A DNA stretch of 46,389 nt from Prasinococcaceae sp. CCMP 1430 (taxonomy: Eukaryota > Prasinodermophyta > Palmophyllophyceae > Prasinococcales > Prasinococcaceae): NCBI GenBank assembly GCA_013416795.1, contig RQSC01000017.1:50525-96913 (forward strand). The letters are read 5' to 3'. The translations under genes were made by a program, and so were the position numbers. Below are positions 10,377-19,831 of the stretch, piece after piece. Position 1 is the first letter of the stretch, and every line of letters starts with the position of its first letter. The notes under the pieces are model-generated. The model saw only the letters and a list, made by a program, of their open reading frames with translations, was not told the origin of the DNA and made no database searches.

Positions 10377-11006
10377 CTACAGATCGGGGTGGACAGTCGT
10401 CCACGCCAGCGGCTCGGGCTTCTCCCAAGACACCTCCTTTGTCATCTCGTTGTTGTAGTAGATGTGGCCACCGTTCTTCTCGCCCTCCGGGATGGTGACC
10501 TCCTTCCACGCCTGGCGCTCGTTGGTGGGCTCCCACACGCTCTCGCCGGTGCTGGGGTCCGTCCAAAAGGTGCGCCCTGTGGCCTCATCCACGGTGCCGA
10601 GGTCGGCCGGGCGATCCCACGTCGACTGGCCGGTGATGTCGTTGTGCCAGAAGGCGCGGCCGGACTTCTTGGACCAGGCCAGCGCCGCGGGCTTCTCCCA
10701 CGTGGCCTCCTTGGTCACCTCGTTGAAGTAGAATTCGCGTCCGGCGTTCTCCGCGCCCACGGGCACGGTCGTCGCCATCCAGGCGCTCTCGACCGGCTTG
10801 TCCCACGAAGACTTGCCTGTCTTGGGGTCGACAAAGTACTTCTGGCCCGAGCCACTGGGGTCGTCGTGCCCGAGCACCGCGGGCCGCTCCCAGGTCGACT
10901 CGCCCGTCACCGAGTTGTGCCAGAAGTGGTCCTGATCGGCACCAAGCGCGAGCGACACGAATGCGCACCCGAGCACGCCCGCAAGCGCCAGCGCGGGCCT
11001 GCCCAT
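10377..11006 (-). CDS. Secreted/lumenal protein of six WW-like repeats
   Basis: A 209-residue protein. It starts with a clear signal peptide (MGRPALALAGVLGCAFVSLALGA) followed directly by six half-WW units: DHFWHNSVTGESTWERP, QKYFVDPKTGKSSWDKP, REFYFNEVTKEATWEKP, RAFWHNDITGQSTWDRP, RTFWTDPSTGESVWEP and HIYYNNEMTKEVSWEKP. Each keeps the aromatic beta-2 strand, the Thr-Gly turn and the second Trp plus Pro. Most lack the first Trp of a canonical LPxGW domain, though AW or AWM spacers recur between units. WW domains normally bind Pro-rich peptides in the cytosol or nucleus, so an exported array is unusual. Single exon; ATG chosen because the signal peptide starts there. Shares a 246-bp divergent promoter with the Asterix gene. 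Function unknown; a secretory-pathway or wall/scale scaffold is conceivable but unsupported. Confidence 0.8.
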   Translation of the reverse strand: MGRPALALAGVLGCAFVSLALGADQDHFWHNSVTGESTWERPAVLGHDDPSGSGQKYFVDPKTGKSSWDKPVESAWMATTVPVGAENAGREFYFNEVTKEATWEKPAALAWSKKSGRAFWHNDITGQSTWDRPADLGTVDEATGRTFWTDPSTGESVWEPTNERQAWKEVTIPEGEKNGGHIYYNNEMTKEVSWEKPEPLAWTTVHPDL

Positions 11007-11252
11007 CGTTGGCTGTGCGCGCACGGCGGAAGGGACCGAGGAAGGGGGGTGGAGCGAGGGAGATAGGGAAGGGACGTGCGCGTGAGCGGAGCGCACCGAG
11101 GTGTCGCAGCGGCGGGCGGGCGGGGCGCGCGTGGGGCGGGTGAGCGGAGCGCTGCCGCGCGCGAGCTCGAGCGCGAGGAGCTCGTAGCTCTCGCCCGTGA
11201 CGCGGGTGCGGCGCCCTGCGGCGGCGGCCGGGCGAGGGGACGAGTGCACGAG
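11007..11252. promoter_or_regulatory. Compact divergent promoter, WW-repeat gene / Asterix
   Basis: All of the sequence between two start codons on opposite strands, 246 bp and very GC-rich. No TATA box is visible, so any promoter activity must be bidirectional or the two promoters overlap. Confidence 0.45.
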
Positions 11253-11778
11253 ATGGCATCGCCCGCGCCCGCGGGCGGCGACCCGCGCCGCCCCGCGGCC
11301 GTCCAGAAGTGGGTGGAGCCCGTGTACAAGCAGGAGGACAAGCCAATGGACTGGTGAGGCAGGGGCGCTGCGCGTGGGGAGGGGGGCGCCGCATCCACTC
11401 GCTCGCTTGCTCGCTCGCTTGCTCGCTCGCTCGCGGATCGTAGTCGTTCGTCGGGGCTCCGAGCAGAGCGGTGCCCCTGCCCGTGCTCCCAGCGCAGCGC
11501 CCAATCGAAGCGCGCGACGCTCGCCGCTGACGTACGCTCCTGCCCAACGCCATCCTCGCAGGTTTGCGACCGGCGCGCTGATGATGTCGATGACCGCGAT
11601 GCTATTGCGGAGCGAGCCCGCGTCATGGGCGGCGCTCTTGCTCACCCTGGGCAGCCTCGGCAACATGCGCTACAGCGGCGCGGGCGACAGGCAGCAGATT
11701 ATCACCTCGGCGCTCATGTCGGTCAGTGGCATCGCCTTCCAGCTCTTCAGGCCTGCCGCCGCGCGCGACAGCGAGTAG
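11253..11778 (+). CDS. WDR83OS: PAT complex subunit Asterix (WDR83OS homologue)
   Basis: Small ER membrane protein of the PAT complex, an intramembrane chaperone for multipass proteins that works next to the translocon. Two exons, 11253..11353 and 11562..11778. The junction splits a Trp codon (TG|G) and gives MDWFATGALMMS; donor GTGAGG, acceptor CTCGCAG. The product is 105 residues, the same size as the human protein (106). It keeps the family hallmark DPRRP near the N-terminus, the KWVEPVYKQEDKPMDW linker, and the hydrophobic helices GALMMSMTAMLLRSEPASWAALLLTLGSLGNMR and IITSALMSVSGIAFQLFRP. The intron contains a TCGC-type repeat. It converges on TAF12 with 331 bp between stops. Confidence 0.9.
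11396..11435 (+). repeat. Imperfect (CTCG)n/(CTTG)n repeat in the Asterix intron
   Basis: Tandem CTCG/CTTG tetramers fill about 40 nt of the 208-nt intron. A similar CTCG run lies at about 1,398-1,418 inside the DnaJ 5' exon region. Confidence 0.7.
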
Positions 11779-12109
11779 GGCCTGCATGGCTGCGAGCTAG
11801 TCGCATAATTCCGTACCGTAGAGTCTAATTGCATGCGCGGTGTAGCGAGCGCGGAGTTGTGTGTCCCAAGCTTGAAGACCACTGCGGTCGTGTGCACACG
11901 CACGCGTGTAGACAGGTGTGCAGCCCGGCACGGCGCGGCCCAGCAAAGAACGTGGCTGTCGTGGGCACGACACGTGCGCGCGGTCGATAGGACGAACAGG
12001 TGGGATGCGTGTGGTGTGTGGGGGGCGATGCGGGGCGTGCGGATGTACAAATGGGGGCCGTTACTGTCGTATCGATCAACTGTCCACGCCCCCGCGACCG
12101 CGGCCGGAG
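11779..12109. other. Convergent intergenic region, nothing recognised
   Basis: Between the Asterix and TAF12 stop codons. It has somewhat lower GC than the coding sequence and no conserved frame, repeat or RNA gene that I can see. Confidence 0.5.
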
Positions 12110-13421
12110 CTAGCTCTTGAGAAGCTTTGGTGCCCTGGTATCCTTGCTTGGCACATTCTTAGCCTTCTGTCCGACGACGCGGTGCAGCGTCGGGCCCGTC
12201 TTCGACTCAGGCGGCAGCCAGTCTGGCGCGTTGGGGTTCGCTCCCGACGCCTCCAGCGCGCGCTTCTTTTCGGCCTGCGCTTCGGCGGCCGTACTCGCGG
12301 CGATGCTCTTCTTGACAAACGCCGAACGCTGCTTGTGACGCTGCGACACGTTGGGCGCCACGAAGGGGCGCGTGGATTCATCCGAAGAGAAGCCCGGCAC
12401 CTTAATGTGCCAATTGCGTTCCAGATGCACCATGAGGTCCTTGGGCTCAAGGGTGTCGGAGCGACGGTGCGCGGCGAGCATGCACGCAAAATTCGTCACC
12501 TGAGGGAGTACAGAAGCGAGCGCGGGCGCGCCGCGGAGTCAGCAAGCGTGCGCCCGCGAACAGGGATGTTGACAAAAGCTAGAGCGCAGCTTACCGTCTC
12601 CGTGAAGTCGTCCGCGATCTCCAGCAGTGCCTCCTTCACCTCCGCTTCGAGCGTATATCGCTTGTCGATGCGCTTCACCAGCCGATCCAACTCCTCGTGC
12701 TCCACCAGCGAGCCATGGAATGCACCGTCGATCGACGGCACCGACTGCACCGGCTGCACACCTTGCGGGTACGCCGGCATGACTCCGCCCATTCCGCTCT
12801 GGCCCGCACGCGCGCGTGCAGCCGCCAGCTGTGCCTCATGCTGCGCGTGCAATATGGCGGTTTGGTTGGCGCCATATGTGGTCCCGGGACCCGAGCCATC
12901 GCCCCCCGCAGTGCTGCCCGGCCCCATTGCAGGCGGCACATGCGTCGCGGTCTGCGCGGAGCCAGCGCCGCTCCCTGTCACCTCCCCAGCCGCAATCGCG
13001 CCCTGGCCAGCCGCACCGGGGGCGGCGGCGGCGCCCGCCGGCTGCTTGGGCTTTGGCTCAGCCTTCTTCGCGCGCGCCTGCGGCTTCTTGGCCGGCGGGC
13101 GCCTCTTTGGCTGTGCCTGTGTGCGCGACGCCGATGTGCGCGAGGAGCCGCCGACGATCGCGCGCGTCAGCTGACACGCTGTCGCGCGCGTAAGGACGGT
13201 TGTCGGGGCGGGGCGCCGCGCGCCGCTCGCTCCAACGTCGCGTTTTCGGGCCGAGGACGCGCCAAGACTGCTGGGCCATGCCCAAGCATATCGCGTGCCG
13301 CACAGAGCATGCGCGCGCATGCGCGCGCGCACGGGCGCATTCGCCGCACCTTTTCCGCCTCAGCCTTCTTCGCCCTTGCCTTCTTGGCCTTCTCCGCCGC
13401 AGGCGCCCCCTTGGCCGGCAT
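12110..13421 (-). CDS. TAF12: TFIID subunit TAF12 (histone-fold)
   Basis: Histone-fold subunit shared by TFIID and SAGA; pairs with TAF4/ADA1 in RNA polymerase II initiation. Three exons: 13421..13350, 13170..12595 and 12499..12110, all phase 0. The histone fold crosses the last intron: LDRLVKRIDKRYTLEAEVKEALLEIADDFTET then VTNFACMLAAHRRSDTLEPKDLMVHLERNWHIKVPGF, matching the TAF12 consensus, including LEIADDF and HLERNW. A C-terminal tail (HKQRSAFVKKSIAAS) follows. Before the fold is a long disordered Ala/Pro/Lys-rich region. The first exon, 24 residues (MPAKGAPAAEKAKKARAKKA), is inferred from an ATG and an AAG|GTGCGG donor that joins in frame to a CAG|CTG acceptor; this part is less certain. 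Predicted length 345 residues. Confidence 0.85.
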
Positions 13422-13899
13422 CGCCCCCGCCTCGTCCGCCGCGCCGTCCGGCGCCGCGATCGCCCACCCGCCGCAGCGCCCGCGTCCCCCGCGGCGCCTG
13501 GCGGCGCCTCGTTCGCGCGCTGCACAGCCTGGTGCGAGCTCGCCGTCCGAGCCATGCGTTCCACCCGCGGCGGCGGGGTCGAGCGCGCGGGGGAGAAGGG
13601 GGGAAGGGGGACCAGCGCCCGCGCGCTGTGGCGCCCCCCCCACCCCGCCCCACCTCGCCCTACGCCCGCGCGGCGGCAACCAACACCCGCCACCCAGCCA
13701 CGAAAACATACACATCCGATAAATCAAAACCCATTTTGACGTGCACTCTTATCATCCGCGGCATTATCACCGTTTTTCTGTCCGTGCGCGCCACAGCTGC
13801 CTTTTTTTTCTTTTTTTGGGACGTCTTTGCCTGCCTGCAACAACTGTCCGAACTTCCGAACGCATTCTGTCGTGCGTCGGCGTCCGACAGTTGCAGTTG
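13422..13899. promoter_or_regulatory. Divergent promoter region, TAF12 / sugar transporter
   Basis: Contains an AT-rich island at about 13,700-13,750 and T-rich tracts at 13,801-13,818 and 13,904-13,918. TTTTGACGTGC at 13,734-13,744 is, on the other strand, GCACGTCAAAA, matching the doubled element upstream of PRORP/DCL. The T-rich tracts could also be polypyrimidine tracts of a 5'-UTR intron. Confidence 0.4.
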
Positions 13900-15822
13900 A
13901 TGTGTTTTCTTTTTTTTGGTGCGCGCACTGTTCGGCCTCGCACTACGCACCCGCCGCCGCCGTCGGAGGGGCGCCCGGCGGGAGGGGGGAGGGCGGGCGC
14001 GCGCCCTGGCGCGGGAGGCGGCGCGGGACTGGGTGCGGGCGCGAGCGCATTCCTGGGTGGGGGCGCGGCTCGCAGCGGCGACACGTCCCACCTCGGCAGT
14101 GGCGGTCACTCCCGCGCACGCTTCGGGCACAGGTACACGCTCGTGAGAGCAGCTGATGGAAGCAGCGAAATCGAAAGCGGAGGCAACGTCGGCGCCAGCG
14201 CGCAGGCAACGGAGGGTAGTGCCGGTGCCGCGGATGCAACGTCCGCCTCGGAGCTGCCGCCATGGTCGGCGATGGCGTTCCCATTCCTCGTGCCCGCCCT
14301 CGGTGGGCTTCTGTTTGGCTACGACATCGGCGCGACGTCCGGGGCGGTGCGTTGTGTGCGCGCATGTGCGTTCGCCCCCTCACATGGCCCTGCGCACCGC
14401 GCATATGAGAAGCGGACAGTGCCAGGCTCGCAAAGCCTCGCCTTGCCTGTTCACGGCTGACGGGATGGCATCGCGCCTTCAATATCCTCGCTCCCACCGT
14501 AGCTCGTCTCACTGGTGGACCCCGTGAACTCTGGCACGTCTTGGTTTGCGATCGACGCGGCGGCAAAGGGCCTCCTGGTGTCGGGCTCGCTCGTTGGTGC
14601 ACTTGCGGGCTCGTTGCTCGGCCTGCAGTTCGGTGACAAAATCGGCCGGCGCCGCGAGATGGCCGCAGCTGCGGCGTGTTACATCCTCGCGGCAGCAGGC
14701 GAGGCGCTCGCTCCCGGCTACTGGGCGCTGGTGCTCGCGCGCGGCACCTACGGCGTGGGCATCGGCCTCGCCATGCACGTCGCCCCGCTCTATATCGGCG
14801 AGACTGCACCTAGCGCTGTGCGCGGCACGCTCGTCAGCCTCAAGGAGGGCATGATCGTGGGCGGCATCCTGCTCGGCTACCTGGCGGGATCGAGCCTCAT
14901 TGACACCGTCGGTGGCTGGAGGTACATGTACGGAGCCGCACTGCTGCCTGCGCTTGCCTACCTGCTGGGTGCGCTGCGCGTGAGCGAGTCGCCGCGCTGG
15001 CTGTGCCTGGAGGCGTCAAAGTGTGAGCCAGGGTCGGCCGAGGCCACCGCCAACTCGGCGGCCGCGCGGAAAGCGATGCTCGCTCTGCGCGGCGGCGAGG
15101 GCGTGGCATCGACCGAGGCTGTCGAGATGGAGGTGGCCGACGCCGAGCGCGCGCTCGAGGCGGCTGCCTCAGAGGACACGGACGTGTCGTGGGGCGAGAT
15201 CTTCTCGGGAGGGTACCTCAAGGCGTTCACGGTGGGCGCGGGGCTCATCGTTTTCCAGCAGATCACCGGTCAGCCCAGCGTTTTGTACTTCGCGACCAGC
15301 ATATTCCAGGACGCGGGCTTCGCTGCGGCGGATGAGGCGTCCAAGGTCAGCGTGGCGCTCGGTGTTCTGAAGCTCGTCATGACTGGCGTGGCAGTGGTGC
15401 TGGTCGACAAGGCAGGGCGCAGGCCTCTGCTCCTCGCCGGCGTGGGCGCAATTGCGGCGACGCTCTTCGTGCTCGGGTGGTCGACGGCCTCATCCTCAAC
15501 CGCGCTCATTTCGGTGATTGCGCTGTTGCTGTACGTCAGCGCATACCAGGTGAGCTTCGGCCCGATCAGCTGGCTGGTTGTGAGCGAGGTCTTCCCCGCG
15601 CGTGCCCGCAGCAAGATGGTGGGCATGGCCACCACGCTCAACTTCGGCAGCAATGCACTCGTGGCGGCGGCGCTGCCCACCGTGCAAGAAACCATCGGGC
15701 AGAGCGCCACCTTTTACGCTTTTGGTGCCATTGCAGTCATGGCTTTGGCTTTCGTCGCGAAGGGCGTGCCTGAGACGGCCGGCAAGACTCTCGAGGAGAT
15801 CGAGGCGGGCTTTTTCAAGTAA
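13900..15822 (+). CDS. MFS sugar transporter, plastid XYLTL3-like
   Basis: Sugar:proton symporter or facilitator of the major facilitator superfamily. Closest remembered family: the plant chloroplast D-xylose-transporter-like 3 group, with which it shares GYDIGATSGA, SGTSWF and LVSGSLVGALAGSLLG. Exons (13900)..14346 and 14503..15822 join in phase 0 as SGA|LVSLVDP; donor GTGCGT, 156-nt intron. Signature motifs: GDKIGRRRE (loop 2-3), PLYIGETAPSAVRGTLVSLKE, GWRYMYG, ESPRWL, FQQITGQPSVLYF, DKAGRRPLL, FGPISWLVVSEVFP and the C-terminal PETAGKTLEEIE. Twelve hydrophobic segments are expected. The Gly/Ala/Ser/Arg-rich N-terminus of about 120 residues before the first helix fits a transit peptide. Its start is uncertain: 13900 is the nearest plausible in-frame ATG; the next, 14272, would delete the leader. 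Confidence 0.88.
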
Positions 15823-16405
15823 GCCAGTGAAAAGTAGAGGCGGCCGCGGGTGCCACTGTACTCTTTCCCTGCACCAGACACCAAATCCCACCTCTTTTAG
15901 TCGCAACATTCTAGAGGCCTGCCTCCCGCCCCCTCGTCTACCCCTGCGCGCGGGCGTCAGGGTGAACGGGTGCGTGTATGTGTTCGTGGGCGAGGACGCG
16001 GGGAAGGCATGTGCCGTGATGCTGCGCCTGCCATGCAAACGATGGACCGCCGGAACGAAAAAAATTCGCTGCTGTTCGCCACGTCAGCGCGCGCCGCGCT
16101 GCTCAGAAAACACGCCAGCGATACTAGCAGCGCGGCTTGTTGTGCCGCGCAGCTGCTGCTCCAGTCGGCGGTGCCGGGCGTCGGCGCCGGCGCCGGCCAA
16201 GAGGGAGGCAGGGCGCACGGAGGGGGAAGTTGGTGCACCCCGTGGCGCGGGATGCGTGATCGGGGGCCGGCCAGGGCGGCCGGCATGCGGTCGTGGCGCC
16301 GCGCGCGCGCGTCGTAGCTGGTAGCGCATTTTGGGGTTCGGGAGGACCGGAGCTTCTGTCTGGCGCCAGAGGGCGCGTGCGGCGCGGACTGCCACCCGCG
16401 CAACC
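15823..16405. promoter_or_regulatory. Spacer before cytochrome c peroxidase; promoter presumed
   Basis: Head-to-tail spacer of about 580 bp that must hold the transporter 3' end and the peroxidase promoter. A short A-rich run (GAACGAAAAAAATTCG) lies near 16,055. No conserved frame, RNA gene or repeat is recognised. Confidence 0.35.
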
Positions 16406-18043
16406 ATGATGTTTGCGGCGGCCAGGCGTGCGGCCACGCGGCGTGTGCCTGCTCTTGCGAGGCAGTTTGCCGCCGCGGGAGGCGGCCGGGGCGCGGCCGG
16501 CCCGGGCGGTGGCGCGGGTGGGGCGGGATGGTCAAACCTGACCGGGGCGTTGGCAGCAGGAGGGGCAGTCGCGCTCGCCACCGCCTTCACGCTTGGCGGT
16601 GCGGCCTCGGGAGTCAAGCTCGCTGAGGGCGACACCACAAGTGTGCCCAGCGGCAGCAACGCTGCAGCAGCCTTCGTCAGGCTGAACTCGGTCAAGGAGG
16701 CCGTGCCCGGACCTCCGGTCGACTATGCGGCGGTGCGAGCGGCGATCGAGGACGCGCTCGACGACAACGACGACATGGGTCCGACTCTGGTCCGTCGCCG
16801 TTTCGTCGCTCGCCCTCGCAGTGCCTCCTTCGGCGTGTGTAACTAGCCAGAGCGAGTGGCCTTCCGCGAAACGCGAGAGCTGACACTCCCTCTGCCGCTA
16901 ATCTCCTTCCCCCTCCGCCGCCGCCGTCACTGTGCTTCGCCTGAGCAGGTTCGTCTTGCGTGGCACGCAAGCGGCACGTATGACAAGCACACCCACACGG
17001 GAGGGTCAGAGGGTGCCACGATGCGCTTTGCACCCGAGTCTGAGCACGGCGCCAACGCCGGTCTCCACACGGCGCGCGACTTCTTGAAGCCAATCAAGGC
17101 GAAGTTCCCCGACATTTCGTGCGTTGTTGCCGGCGTCCGGCGCCCGTGCGCCCACGCACTCGCCATCGCGTGCTGACACCAGCGAGCGCGCGCGCGCCCT
17201 GCGCCACTGGCGCGTGCAGATATGCTGACCTTTGGACACTGGCGGGCGTGGTCGCCATCGAGGCGATGGGCGGGCCAAGCATCCCGTGGAGGCCCGGCCG
17301 CCGAGACGCGGCCTCAGGCGCCTGCTGCCCACCGGAAGGCCGCCTGCCCGCGGCGGACATGGGATCGAAGAAGGATACCATCAAGCACATACGCGACATC
17401 TTCTACAAAATGGGCTTCAAGGATCGGGAAATCGTCGCGCTGAGCGTGCGTTGCGTGCCGCACACGGCGAGCGCGCTGCTCTGCCCGTCTACGGCTGACG
17501 GAATTGCTGCGCTCCCCCCCCCCCCGCCCTGCGCACACTTGGGGACCGTGAAGGGAGCACACGCCCTCGGCCGCTGTCACACAGACTTCAGCGGCTACTC
17601 TGGGCCTTGGACCCGCGCCCCGACGACCTTTTCCAACGAGTACTACCGCCTGTTGCTCTCCGAAAACTGGACGAAGAAGGTGTGTGTGACCTCCAGACAC
17701 GAGCGCCGCGGAAACCACGGCCCCTCTCGTCATGGCCTGCGATTCTGACACAGCGTGCATCCCCCCCTGCCTCACCCCACCCTTCGCCCCTCCCCTCTCC
17801 CAGAAGTGGGACGGGCCCGAGCAGTACGAGGACTCGACTGGCGAGCTCATGATGCTGCCGTCAGACATGGCGCTCGTCTGGGATCCGGTGTTCAGAAAGT
17901 TCGTCCAAGCTTATGCAGATGATTACGACCTATTCGCGGCGGACTTTGCCAAGGCCTTCAATAAGCTCGAAGAGCTCGGCGTGGACGCCTTCCACAAGCA
18001 GTCGTGGAGTGAGAAGTTCTTCAGAAAGTCCCTGCTATGGTAA
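16406..18043 (+). CDS. CCP1: Mitochondrial cytochrome c peroxidase
   Basis: Class I haem peroxidase that reduces H2O2 with electrons from cytochrome c in the intermembrane space. Five exons: 16406..16789, 16949..17118, 17220..17445, 17554..17679, 17804..18043, giving 381 residues. All joins keep frame; donors are GTCCGT, GTGCGT, GTGCGT and GTGTGT. The distal site is [13 protein letters not shown] (Arg, Trp, His). The proximal His is in SGAHALGR. GPW keeps the proximal Trp that forms the compound I radical in yeast CCP, and the nearby [15 protein letters not shown] matches CCP rather than plant APX. The N-terminus is bipartite: an Arg/Ala presequence ([20 protein letters not shown]), then a hydrophobic segment ([20 protein letters not shown]), as in yeast CCP. 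A second ATG follows at once at 16409. APX/CCP hybrids exist, so electron donor is inferred. Confidence 0.92.
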
Positions 18044-18135
18044 GCGTTCGTCTGCGCGGAGCAACCTGTATGTAGCCCGCCCAGGCCCAAGCGTATATGA
18101 CAACGTTTTATGCATACATAGTCCTCGTGCGCCGC

Positions 18136-19360
18136 CTACGCCGCGGCATGCACAGCCCCTCCCCCCGCAGCTGCAGCGTCCGCCGCGGCGTCGGCCTCGC
18201 GATTCAATTCGCGTACTATCTCGACGAGTTCCTCCACGTCCCAGGCGCCCGTGGGCACTGCGGCGCCCTCGCCGCCCGCCGGCTCAGCCATGAGCCGCAT
18301 CTCGGGCCCATCAGGCACTGCCAGCTCGCCGATAGCGGTGCGGCGGAGTGCCGCCAGATGCGAGACCGTGCCAAGCCGCTCGCCGAAGTCGCGCGCCCAT
18401 GAGCGCACGTAGGTGCCCTTGGAACACGCCAGCTCGAAGTGCACGTCTTGCCCTGCGGCAGCCGCGGCCAGGTACGCCTCATCGCCTTCCTCGCCCTGCG
18501 GCGACACGGATGCACACAGGCGACGCGCAATGGTGGGGTCAGCGACAAGCTGCGGCGTGGGCGCGTAGGCGCACGCACTGTGCTGAAGCGCGGCAAGCGC
18601 AGCGGCGGCAGATCCGCGAGCGCACCTCTGACGCTGTTGCCGCCGCTGTGGGCGCACCGTCCATGCCACCGGCCGCGCGCCACACACGCGCGCTGTGTAC
18701 GGTCACGTTGCGCGGCTCAACCTCTACCGTCTCCCCTCGTCGTGCCTTCTCGTACAGGCGCTCGCCGCCGACGTGCAAGGCGGAGTACATGGGCGGCAGC
18801 TGGGCCAGCTCGCCAGTGAGCTCCTGCGCAGCAGTTGCGAGCTGCTCGTCGGAGAGTGCAGCCCACTCGGCGGTCTCATCGACCTGCGTTTCGCGGTCAA
18901 GGCTCGGCGTGCTCTCGCCGAGGCGCGCGGTTCCCACATAGCGCTTCTCCTGGCCCACGAACGAGTCGATGCGCTTGGTCGCCTTTCCAACACAGACCAC
19001 GAGCAGCCCCGACGCCAGCGGGTCCAGCGTGCCAGCGTGTCCCACCTTGAGCTTCTTCTTGCCGGTGCGCCTCTTCAGCGCGCCGCGGAGCTTCGCGACC
19101 ACATCGAAGGAGGTCCAGCCGAGGCGCTTGTCGATGAGGATCACCGTGTCATCCCACGGCTCCGACGACAGCAGCGCGGGTTCTGCGGCGGCTGCCGCCG
19201 GCGAGCACAGCAGCCGCGGCGGCCCCGGCGGCGGCCCCCCCTTCGCCTTCGCCGCGACGGGTGCGCGCAGCGGCGGGCGCCGCCGCCGCACGCCAGCGGC
19301 GGCCGCCGCCTCCCTTGCCCCCGGAAATGCACCCAGACGCAGCGGGCGCAGCCACGCCAT
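18136..19360 (-). CDS. truB: tRNA pseudouridine-55 synthase, TruB/Pus4 family
   Basis: Isomerises U55 in the T loop of tRNAs. Two exons, 19360..18626 and 18495..18136, joined in phase 0 (SE|GEEGDE); donor GTGCGC, acceptor TCGCCGCAG. The N-terminal catalytic half has LIDKRLGWTSFDVVAKL, KVGHAGTLDPLASGLLVV with the catalytic Asp, TKRIDSFVGQEKRYVGTARLGEST, and PPMYSALHVGGERLYEKARRGE. The C-terminal part has FELACSKGTYVRSWARDFGERLGTVSHLAALRRTAIG. Predicted length 364 residues. The chosen Met (MAWLRPLRLGAFPG) starts an Arg/Ala-rich leader that fits an organelle presequence; an in-frame ATG at 19477 is possible but lies in promoter-like sequence. It converges on the peroxidase gene with 92 bp between stops. 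Confidence 0.92.
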
Positions 19361-19831
19361 CCCCTCTCCCCCCACTCCCAGAACCGCCGCGCCGCCCACC
19401 TCCCTCTCTACACCCACCGGCGCGAGCGCGCTGTGGCGCGCCAGGGCCGCCTCAACGCACTGCTGCCAAAACCCCACCGGCCGCGCTGCGATCCCAGATC
19501 AGACTTTGATCGAATCACCTATTCACGGGTGCTCGAGCACCCGCACAACCCAGATATTGGCGCAGGTTTGCTGGTTTACCCCGGGGCGCATCCTGGAAAC
19601 GAATCTCGAACCCTCTAGGTACGCGATAACCCTAAATAAGCGACGCGTAACCGTCATGTCCGAGCATCGCGTCGCGTCGCAGGCGTGCGAGCGCGCGCGC
19701 CGCGGCCATGCCGCACGCGCGGCGCGCGGTGCACGGCGCCCCTTCCGCAGGCCCGGCCGTGCCCCGTTTCCGCCCTGCCTCCGCCCCTCATCCCCTGCCG
19801 CGCTCGTTCGCTCGCGCGCGCGCTCGTGGCC
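19361..19831. promoter_or_regulatory. Divergent promoter region, TruB / CID-WW gene
   Basis: Contains a stretch of lower GC at about 19,490-19,660 that stands out from its surroundings, and the 18-bp palindrome at 19526-19543. ACCCTAAATAAG near 19,629 is the most AT-rich part. Confidence 0.4.
19526..19543. promoter_or_regulatory. Perfect 18-bp palindrome CGGGTGCTCGAGCACCCG
   Basis: A perfect inverted repeat with no spacer, in the middle of the divergent intergenic region. It could bind a dimeric factor; as RNA it could not form a hairpin without opening the central bases. Confidence 0.6.

Noticed and set aside
11397-11435. CRISPR-like or regulatory meaning for the CTCG repeat
   Set aside because: It is a simple tetranucleotide microsatellite with no spacers, inside a spliced intron.
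15957-16535. 192-codon minus-strand frame between transporter and peroxidase
   Set aside because: Composition is random Pro/Arg/Ala/Ser, it overlaps the peroxidase presequence, and no domain is visible.
19590-19620. Possible tRNA T-arm (minus-strand GGGTTCGAGATTCG)
   Set aside because: The five-base T stem does not pair and no cloverleaf can be drawn on either strand.
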